Part shown: piece by piece, positions 57,890-64,000 of the stretch
How the letters are laid out: each line of letters opens with the position of its first letter
How positions within the stretch are numbered: the stretch's first letter is position 1
From: Bacteroidaceae bacterium
GTDB taxonomy: Bacteria > Bacteroidota > Bacteroidia > Bacteroidales > Bacteroidaceae
DNA: 64,000 bases
NCBI GenBank assembly: GCA_017464815.1
Contig: JAFTYI010000011.1
Location: 1 to 64,000, forward strand
Reading direction: 5' to 3'
Made by a program: the position numbers and the translations under genes
The notes under the pieces: generated by a model
Seen by the model: only the letters and a program-made list of their open reading frames with translations
Databases searched by the model: none
Told to the model about the DNA's origin: nothing

Positions 57890-58990
57890 CACATTAAACC
57901 GGAAGTGCATGATGTCACCATCCTGCACCACATATTCCTTGCCTTCCACGCCCATCTTTCCGGCTTCCTTCACAGCGGCTTCGGAGCCATACTTGATGTA
58001 GTCGTCGTATTTGATGACCTCGGCACGGATGAATCCTTTTTCGAAGTCGGTGTGGATGACACCGGCACATTGAGGAGCTTTCCACCCCTTGCGGTAAGTC
58101 CAGGCCTTCACCTCCATCTCTCCGGCGGTGATGAAGGTCTCCAGATTCAACAGCTTGTAGATGGCCTTGATGAGGCGGTCGCAGCCCGACTCCTTCAAGC
58201 CCATGTCCTCCAGGAACATCTGCTTCTCTTCGTAGCTCTCCAGCTCGGCAATGTCGGCCTCGGTCTGTGCACTGATGATGAGCAACTCGGCCTCCTCGTC
58301 CTTGATGGCTTCGCGCACCGCCTCCACGTAGGGGTTGCCGCCAGCAGCACTGGTGTCGTCCACGTTGCAGACGTAGAGCACCGGCTTGGTAGTGAGCAGG
58401 AACAGGTTCTTGGCGGCCGTCTCTTCATCCTCCGTTTCGAAAGTCACGGTGCGGGCCGACTTGCCCTGCAGCAATGCATCGCGATAGCGCAGCAACACGT
58501 CGTATTCAATCTTTGCCTGTTTGTCGCCACCTACTTTTGCCTGTTTCTCCACGCGCTTGATGCGGTTCTCCACCGTCTCCAAGTCCTTCAGTTGCAGTTC
58601 GGCATCAATAATCTCCTTGTCGCGCACGGGATTCACCGAACCGTCTACATGCACGATATTGTCGTTGTCGAAGCAGCGGAGCACATGGATGATAGCGTCC
58701 GTTTCGCGGATATTGCCCAAGAACTGGTTGCCCAACCCCTCGCCTTGACTGGCACCCTTCACCAAGCCGGCAATGTCCACAATGTCGCATGTGGCGGGCA
58801 CAATGCGTCCCGGATGCACCAGTTCGGCCAGTTTGTTCAGTCGTTCGTCGGGAACCGAAATCTGTCCCTGTTGTGCATCAATCGTGCAGAAGGGATAGTT
58901 TGCACTCTGCGCCTTTGCGCTGGACAGACAGTTGAAAAGTGTAGATTTTCCCACGTTGGGAAGGCCTACGATACCTGCTTTTAATGCCAT
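57887..58990 (-). CDS. ychF: redox-regulated ATPase YchF (Obg-related)
   Basis: Universal P-loop protein that hydrolyses ATP and binds ribosomes. 367 residues. G1 [18 protein letters not shown]3-like [20 protein letters not shown], a coiled-coil insert ([20 protein letters not shown]), and a C-terminal TGS domain beginning near [14 protein letters not shown]. Upstream of lgt on the same strand, possibly co-transcribed through the period-9 spacer. Confidence 0.97.
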   Translation of the reverse strand: MALKAGIVGLPNVGKSTLFNCLSSAKAQSANYPFCTIDAQQGQISVPDERLNKLAELVHPGRIVPATCDIVDIAGLVKGASQGEGLGNQFLGNIRETDAIIHVLRCFDNDNIVHVDGSVNPVRDKEIIDAELQLKDLETVENRIKRVEKQAKVGGDKQAKIEYDVLLRYRDALLQGKSARTVTFETEDEETAAKNLFLLTTKPVLYVCNVDDTSAAGGNPYVEAVREAIKDEEAELLIISAQTEADIAELESYEEKQMFLEDMGLKESGCDRLIKAIYKLLNLETFITAGEMEVKAWTYRKGWKAPQCAGVIHTDFEKGFIRAEVIKYDDYIKYGSEAAVKEAGKMGVEGKEYVVQDGDIMHFRFNV

Positions 58991-59079
58991 AGTTTCTTTA
59001 TTCCTTAATACAAATACTCTCTATTCGGTGTGCAAAAATACGGCAAACCCAGCGATTAACAAAACGAAACGCTATTTTC

Positions 59080-59111
59080 TTTGGTAAATCAGCAGGATAA
59101 ATGTATTTTTG
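59080..59111 (+). promoter_or_regulatory. promoter of the polysaccharide cluster
   Basis: TTTG (59080-59083), 20-base spacer, TATTTTTG (59104-59111), 16 bases before the flippase ATG. Confidence 0.8.
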
Positions 59112-59126
59112 CAGGAAAATAGAAAC

Positions 59127-60575
59127 ATGGCATCCCCGACACTGAAAGAAAAGACGGCGCGCGGCCTCCTGTGGGGAGGACTGAGCAACGGAGTGCAGCA
59201 GGTGCTGAACCTGGTGTTCGGTATCTTCCTTGCCCGTGAACTTACCCCGGCTGACTATGGTATGGTGGGGATGCTGGCCATCTTTTCGCTGATAGCTGCC
59301 GCTTTGCAGGAGAGTGGATTCACTTTTGCATTGGTAAATATCAGAGATATACAGCACAAGGACTATAATGCGGTGTTTTGGTTCAGTATACTGATGAGTG
59401 TGACCATTTATGCTATTTTGTTCTTCTGTGCACCTTTGATTGCCGATTTTTATGAAACTCCGGAGTTGACGGCGTTGGCACGATATTCCTTCCTTGGATT
59501 TGTAATCAGCAGTTTCGGTACGGCACAGAGTGGTTTTATCCTCAAGAATTTGATGGTAAAGCAACGGGCCATTTCGGAATTTGTAGGGCTTGTCGTTTCG
59601 GGTTGTGTAGGACTCCTTTTGGCTTATAATGGTTTTGCCTACTGGGGAATAGCGACACAATCGATGGTTTACACATTGATTGTCACTCTTATGCTGTGGC
59701 ATTACTCGTCGTGGCGACCCACATGGAAAATTGATTTTACCCCTCTCAAGAGTATGATAGGCTTTAGTGTGAAGCTGTTGATAACAAGGATTCTTACTCA
59801 GGTGAACAACAACATATATGCTATCCTGCTGGGTAAATTCTACACCAAAGAAGTGGTGGGTTATTACAATCAAGGTTATAAGTGGAGCAGTATGGGAGGG
59901 CAGTTTATCCTACGCATGGTTGCTAATGTGGCTCATCCTGTGCTGGCAGAAACGAGAAACGACCAAGAGCGTCAGCTGCGCACATTTTACAAAATGTTGT
60001 CGTTTACGGCTTTCGTCTCTTTCCCAATCATGTTCGGATTGGGATTTATAGCGGAGGAGCTGATAGTCATCATGATTAAGGAAAAGTGGTTGCCTTGTGT
60101 GCCCATTATGCAATTGTTGTGCATCAGTGGGGCATTTGTGCCATTGATTGATATGCATAAGAATTTGCTCGTCAGTAGAGGAAAATCCAACATATACATG
60201 TGGAACACCATAGCCATGTTTGTTGCTCTGTTGACAGGTTCATTGTGCAGCTATTCATTTGGAATCATTCCCATGGTGACGGTGTATGTGGTTATCTCCA
60301 TCTCATGGTTGCTGGTGTGGTATTGGCAGGTGAAAAAGGAGATAGATGCACGGCTCGGAGAAGTACTGAAGTGTATATTCCCTTATGCTATCATGACTGT
60401 TGTCGCAATCGCTGTCAGTTGGTTCCTGACAAAGGGTATGTCCGACATGTATCTTGTGCTAGCAACTAAAATTGTGCTTACGGCCATGTTATACATCGGT
60501 ATGCTTTGGATTGGAAAATCGGTCATGCTGAAAGAGGCATTTGCCTTCCTCCTCAAACGAACAAGGAAAAAGTAA
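59127..60575 (+). CDS. Wzx-type lipopolysaccharide/O-antigen flippase (MOP superfamily)
   Basis: 482 residues with about 12-14 membrane helices. Flips undecaprenyl-linked glycans across the inner membrane. Markers: GLLWGGLSNGVQQVLNLVFG (first helix), LARELTPADYGMVGMLAIFS, QSGFILKNLMVKQRAISEFV and GYYNQGYKWSSMGGQFI, the usual polysaccharide-biosynthesis exporter sequence. The start at 59127 (MASPTLKEKTARG) follows the promoter. First gene of a plus-strand cluster running off the right edge. Confidence 0.93.
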   Translation: MASPTLKEKTARGLLWGGLSNGVQQVLNLVFGIFLARELTPADYGMVGMLAIFSLIAAALQESGFTFALVNIRDIQHKDYNAVFWFSILMSVTIYAILFFCAPLIADFYETPELTALARYSFLGFVISSFGTAQSGFILKNLMVKQRAISEFVGLVVSGCVGLLLAYNGFAYWGIATQSMVYTLIVTLMLWHYSSWRPTWKIDFTPLKSMIGFSVKLLITRILTQVNNNIYAILLGKFYTKEVVGYYNQGYKWSSMGGQFILRMVANVAHPVLAETRNDQERQLRTFYKMLSFTAFVSFPIMFGLGFIAEELIVIMIKEKWLPCVPIMQLLCISGAFVPLIDMHKNLLVSRGKSNIYMWNTIAMFVALLTGSLCSYSFGIIPMVTVYVVISISWLLVWYWQVKKEIDARLGEVLKCIFPYAIMTVVAIAVSWFLTKGMSDMYLVLATKIVLTAMLYIGMLWIGKSVMLKEAFAFLLKRTRKK

Positions 60576-60585
60576 TGAATACGTC

Positions 60586-61635
60586 ATGGATGCTCCTATT
60601 TTATCAATAATAATCCCCGTATACAATCTTGAAAGCTACGTCAGGTTGTGCCTTGATTCAGTGTATTCACAGCAGGTGGATGAACTGCTCTATGAGGTGA
60701 TTGCCATTGATGATGGATCGGGCGATGCAAGTCTGGAGCGCTTGAATGAGTATGCCTGCACACACTCGAACTTACACGTCGTTTCCCAAAAGAACGGAGG
60801 TGTGTCGGTGGCACGCAACCGTGCATTGGAAGAGTGCCGGGGAAAATACATTACCTTCCTGGATGGTGACGACGAATTGCACAGCGGGTCCATTCAAGCA
60901 ATCATTGATGCAGTGTCGGGCAACAATGATTTCGACATCATGTATTGCCGGGGATTCAAACGGATATCCGGCGAAGCGGAGTTGCACGAGGTTCATGCTT
61001 GGAAACACCTTTTTAACGAAGGCTCTTGTTATGCCGACCTTGACTTGGCCAAGCAACGGTTCATCAATGGCGGAAGCGTATGTGGCGGCGTGTTCAGAAA
61101 AGATTTCTTTGTGCAAAACCATCTGCAATTTGCCGAAGGGGTAGCCAACGGCGAAGACACGATATTCACTTACTTGATGTATGCCCGCCATCCGCGTGTG
61201 ATATTCAGGGACATCAAACTCAATGTCATCAATGTGCGCGAGGGCAGCGCCACCCATAATTGTACGATGGAGCGAGTCCGCAAGATCGAGAACAACCTGT
61301 TGTACTTGCTTCGGCAACGTACGTTATATGGGAACGAGCCCTCTGTGGCTGAAGCGATAGATAAGGCTGCTTATCACTCCATTATGTTGGCCATAGAGAT
61401 GTATCTGAGCGTTGAGAAAAGATCGTCGTTAAGGGAACTGTGCAAGATTCTCCATATAGGTGAGATACGTCCATTGCGCATCCATGAAGCCCCACTTCAC
61501 CAGCGGGTAAAGTCTTTCTTGCTTAATCTTAATTTTGCGTTATGCGTAAGGTTGATAGAATTGGAAAATTGGAAAAATGGGCAGGTGAATCGTTTGATTA
61601 AAGATGGTGAAAATAGGTTGAATAACAGAGATTAG
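60586..61635 (+). CDS. GT2-family glycosyltransferase
   Basis: 349 residues. GT-A N-terminus LSIIIPVYNLESYVRLCLDS, DDGSGDASLERL nucleotide motif, QKNGGVSVARNRALEEC and ITFLDGDDELHS with the DxD metal site. Transfers an unknown sugar to the lipid-linked glycan. The ATG at 60586 starts directly before the conserved N-terminus; earlier frames overlap the flippase gene. Confidence 0.93.
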   Translation: MDAPILSIIIPVYNLESYVRLCLDSVYSQQVDELLYEVIAIDDGSGDASLERLNEYACTHSNLHVVSQKNGGVSVARNRALEECRGKYITFLDGDDELHSGSIQAIIDAVSGNNDFDIMYCRGFKRISGEAELHEVHAWKHLFNEGSCYADLDLAKQRFINGGSVCGGVFRKDFFVQNHLQFAEGVANGEDTIFTYLMYARHPRVIFRDIKLNVINVREGSATHNCTMERVRKIENNLLYLLRQRTLYGNEPSVAEAIDKAAYHSIMLAIEMYLSVEKRSSLRELCKILHIGEIRPLRIHEAPLHQRVKSFLLNLNFALCVRLIELENWKNGQVNRLIKDGENRLNNRD

Positions 61636-61639
61636 TACT

Positions 61640-62218
61640 ATGCTGGGTTATATAAAAACAATTATTGGGAAGTTCAAGTTGAAACGACGCTTGAAAGATT
61701 TTTCCCGACAAGGCATTGATATTCAATATCCCTTGACTATTTCGAGTTTTGACAATTTGTCGATAATCGAGCCACCTGTCTACATGGGGCCTGGAGCGTG
61801 GCTGCAATTGAGAGGCAGACTGCACATCGGTTCGGGTACCATTATTGGCCCCCGCCTCAAGGTGCACACCGGAAATCACAGATGGACGGGCGAGATGATT
61901 CCCTATGATGATATTTACATTGTGAAGGATGTTCATATTGACAAGAATGTCTGGATAGGGGCAGACGTGACCATAATGCCAGGTGTGCATATAGGTGAAG
62001 GGGCTGTAATTGCGGCTTGTTCATGTGTCACCAAAGATGTCCCTCCGATGGCTGTCGTGGGAGGATGTCCCGCCAAAATCATAAAATACCGGGATGAAGA
62101 GAAGTACAATAGGTTGAAACAGGAAGGGAAAATCTATCTTGTATTAAAACAGAATGGAAAAACGATTCGTAATGAACAAGCAAGAAATGTCGCTATTCTT
62201 CCAGAAGAAAATAGATAA
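61640..62218 (+). CDS. left-handed beta-helix acyltransferase (WbbJ/maa-like)
   Basis: 192 residues. Hexapeptide repeats (LHIGSGTIIGPRLKVHTGNH, VHIDKNVWIGADVTIMPGVH, IGEGAVIAACSCVTKDVPPM) end in VVGGCPAKIIKYR, the standard C-terminus of sugar O-acetyltransferases, with the catalytic His in the HTGNH loop. Modifies a cluster glycan, probably by O-acetylation. Four bases after the GT2 stop; its 3' end overlaps the next gene by about 47 bases. Confidence 0.9.
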   Translation: MLGYIKTIIGKFKLKRRLKDFSRQGIDIQYPLTISSFDNLSIIEPPVYMGPGAWLQLRGRLHIGSGTIIGPRLKVHTGNHRWTGEMIPYDDIYIVKDVHIDKNVWIGADVTIMPGVHIGEGAVIAACSCVTKDVPPMAVVGGCPAKIIKYRDEEKYNRLKQEGKIYLVLKQNGKTIRNEQARNVAILPEENR

Positions 62219-63098
62219 GGTTCGGCTTATAGCAAAAAAGCTGTCAGAAACAATCCGCTTTTTCGGCACAAAAGATAAGGTGCTGTTGAATGTATGGATA
62301 CGGCTTTTTGACGGTCAAGTTATCCACTCAAATTTGGGGGACGACTTGAATTTCTACATCTTGGAATCTCTCACTCGTAAACCATTGTTCAATTTATCAA
62401 GTATCCTGTGTAAAAGCAGGGAGAACATACTGATGATAGGCTCTATCATAGAGGCTCTTGCCAATAAAGACAGTGTCATCTGGGGAAGTGGGGCGATGTA
62501 TGGTGGAGAAATGCCATTGAAGGAGAAGCCGAAGAAGGTTTTGGCTGTCAGAGGTCCACTTACGAGAGGATATCTGTTGTCGCAAGGCGTTGATTGTCCG
62601 GAAGTTTATGGAGACCCTGCCTTGCTCTTACCCCGAATCTATAATCCGCAACCTGCGAAGAAATACAAATTGGGGGTAATACCTCATAATGTCGATATTG
62701 AAAGCGAATACCTCTCTGAACTGAGACACGATGTTGATGTTAGAATCATCAGATTAAAAGGGTATGAAGATTGGCATAAAGTAATAGATGAGATTTGCGA
62801 ATGTGAGTTCATCATATCAAGTTCTCTGCACGGATTGATTATCTCCGATGCTTACGGAATACCCAACCTGTGGATAAAGTTGTCAAATAAAGTATTGGGA
62901 GGTGATTTCAAATACTTCGATTACTTTATGTCTGTCGGTAGAGAGGTTTCAGAAGCCTTCCTTGTTGAATCATCTCTTTCGAAAGAAGATTTCTTGGCTC
63001 ACAGGAAGCATTATGCCCCGATAAAATGGGATTCGGAAAAACTGTTGGAATCTTCACCGTTTGACTGGCGGGAAATTGACAATCTGTTGCGGAATTAA
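62172..63098 (+). CDS. polysaccharide pyruvyl transferase family protein
   Basis: 308 residues from the Met at 62172. GT-B-like pyruvyltransferase fold with SNLGDDLNFYILE, VIWGSGAMYGG, VLAVRGPLTRGYLLSQG and IISSSLHGLIISDAYGIPN, all usual for PF04230. Adds a ketal pyruvate to a glycan, or acts in a related transfer. Starts inside the acyltransferase 3' end; MSLFF at 62187 is an alternative start. Confidence 0.9.
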   Translation: MNKQEMSLFFQKKIDKVRLIAKKLSETIRFFGTKDKVLLNVWIRLFDGQVIHSNLGDDLNFYILESLTRKPLFNLSSILCKSRENILMIGSIIEALANKDSVIWGSGAMYGGEMPLKEKPKKVLAVRGPLTRGYLLSQGVDCPEVYGDPALLLPRIYNPQPAKKYKLGVIPHNVDIESEYLSELRHDVDVRIIRLKGYEDWHKVIDEICECEFIISSSLHGLIISDAYGIPNLWIKLSNKVLGGDFKYFDYFMSVGREVSEAFLVESSLSKEDFLAHRKHYAPIKWDSEKLLESSPFDWREIDNLLRN

Positions 63099-63118
63099 GA
63101 AAAAGCTATTACCTTTGC
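63087..63118 (+). promoter_or_regulatory. internal promoter before the last glycosyltransferase
   Basis: GTTG (63087-63090), 20-base spacer, TACCTTTG (63111-63118), 29 bases before the ATG. The -33 box lies in the stop region of the upstream gene. Confidence 0.7.
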
Positions 63119-63147
63119 CAAATATCTATTAAAGGAAAAAAAGAGTT

Positions 63148-64000
63148 ATGACCACCACCACTGCTTTATCCCCCATCATCCTGTTTGTATATAACCGCCC
63201 TGACCACACGAAGAGGTGTGTCGCATCGTTGCTGGCCAATGAGTTGGCCGCGCTGAGCGACCTGTATATCTATTCTGATGCCCCGAAGAATGAAGAGGCC
63301 GAAGAGGCTGTGGCACGAGTGAGGGAGTACATCCACACCATCCGGGGATTCAAGAGCGTGACCATCGTGGAGCGCGACCACAACTGGGGATTGGCTGCCA
63401 GCATCATTGACGGAGTGACAACCCTCACGCACCAGTACGGCCGTGTCATTGTGTTGGAAGACGACTTGGTGACGGCACCCCATTTTCTCCGCTTCATGAA
63501 CGATGCACTGGAGGCTTATAAGGACGAGCCGCGTGTGGGACACATTCAGGCCTGCGACTTCACGCAAGACCCTTCGTTGCCGGATATGTTCCTCATCAAG
63601 TTTGCCGGCAGTTGGGGATGGGCTACTTGGGAGCGGGCTTGGCAACACTTCAATCCCAACGGGCAGGAGCTGTTGGACGAGATGGTGAGCCGCCAGCTGA
63701 CCCGCACCTTCGACTTCAACGGGAAGTATGGTTTCACCCGCATGTTGCGCCGCCAGATTGAGGGAAAGAACAATTCATGGGCCATCCGCTGGAATGCCAC
63801 ACTGTTTCTGAAAAATATGCTTTCGCTCAACGTGGGCCGCTCATTGATTCAGAACGAAGGGTTCGACGGGAGCGGCACCAATTGCGGGGGTGGAAGCCTT
63901 TATGCCAGCAATCTGTGGATTATGCCCCTACCTGTGAAAAAAATTTCTCCCGTTGAGGAAAATATTCAAGCACGTCAATGCTTTGAGCGCTACTATGCTC
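63148..64000 (+). CDS. glycosyltransferase (GNT-I-like/GT2 type), cut by the window edge
   Basis: At least 284 residues, open to the right edge. N-terminal IILFVYNRPDHTKRCVASLL with the GT-A entry sequence, WGLAASIIDGV, RVIVLEDDLVTAPHFL with the metal-binding EDD, and FAGSWGWATWERAW, typical of the sugar-transferase group found in Bacteroidota polysaccharide clusters. It has its own promoter (63087-63118), so it may be expressed apart from the flippase genes. Confidence 0.85.
   Translation, partial: MTTTTALSPIILFVYNRPDHTKRCVASLLANELAALSDLYIYSDAPKNEEAEEAVARVREYIHTIRGFKSVTIVERDHNWGLAASIIDGVTTLTHQYGRVIVLEDDLVTAPHFLRFMNDALEAYKDEPRVGHIQACDFTQDPSLPDMFLIKFAGSWGWATWERAWQHFNPNGQELLDEMVSRQLTRTFDFNGKYGFTRMLRRQIEGKNNSWAIRWNATLFLKNMLSLNVGRSLIQNEGFDGSGTNCGGGSLYASNLWIMPLPVKKISPVEENIQARQCFERYYA

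Overview
The window looks like chromosomal DNA of a gut-type Bacteroidales bacterium (Bacteroides, Phocaeicola, Prevotella or a relative). Promoters throughout have the Bacteroidota form, a -7 box TAnnTTTG, often with TTTG 19-20 bases upstream. The proteins are also typical of the order: GH115, DUF4294, DUF4369/TlpA-like lipoproteins, DUF3575/DUF5119/fimbrillin pili, DUF4861, four-helix-bundle suffix proteins and a KduI/KduD pair. No prophage, CRISPR array, rRNA operon or complete insertion sequence is visible. There is one tRNA (Gln, CTG).

Layout. 0-9.3 kb: minus-strand genes (a macroglobulin-like exported protein, mutS, a GH115 alpha-glucuronidase, a small outer-membrane barrel, nadA). 9.3-10.57 kb: a long AT-rich gap with a cluster of DnaA-box-like 9-mers, a decayed AlbA-type ATP-binding gene and copy 1 of an unrecognised structured repeat (element A). 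10.57-16.8 kb: a SpoU-type methyltransferase and a complete RND efflux operon. 16.8-21.2 kb: DUF4294 protein, SulP transporter, a tiny plus-strand transcription unit encoding a 31-residue hydrophobic peptide, thioesterase and rubrerythrin. 21.3-25.4 kb: PL1 pectate lyase, tRNA-Gln, lipocalin, then copy 2 of element A and a MITE-like repeat (element B). 25.4-37.9 kb: housekeeping genes (comM, redoxin-like lipoprotein, TPR/OmpA-like lipoprotein, methyltransferases, LolC/E-type permease, rbfA, aroQ, xerD, DEAD-box helicase, LOG-family protein). 38.2-43.7 kb: two glycosyltransferases, a four-helix-bundle protein and a GH2 enzyme, separated by period-9 CTATAG arrays. 43.7-45.7 kb: greA, HIT protein, radical SAM protein. 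46-51.7 kb: a four-gene type V pilus (fimbrillin) locus. 52-56.6 kb: metK behind a SAM-II-like riboswitch, then kduI-kduD-DUF4861. 56.6-59 kb: a four-helix-bundle gene fragment, lgt and ychF, again bordered by period-9 arrays. 59.1-64 kb: the start of a surface-polysaccharide cluster (flippase, glycosyltransferases, acyltransferase, pyruvyltransferase) that runs off the right edge.

How genes work together. GH115, PL1, KduI, KduD and DUF4861 form a scattered uronate (glucuronoxylan and pectin) catabolic capacity, with no SusC/SusD pair in view. The two polysaccharide regions probably build cell-surface glycans, and the DUF3575-DUF5119-fimbrillin genes build a lipoprotein-derived pilus.

The least explained signals are in intergenic DNA. 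These are: (1) tandem arrays with a strict 9-base period built on a short, usually palindromic word, with a different word at different loci; they directly precede both four-helix-bundle loci. (2) A 360-410-base element present twice, with a long-range pairing kept at identical spacing. (3) A small self-contained promoter-peptide-terminator unit at 19.5-19.86 kb. (4) A GC-rich palindrome inserted in frame in a glycosyltransferase gene. (5) A promoter-proximal terminator in the greA leader.
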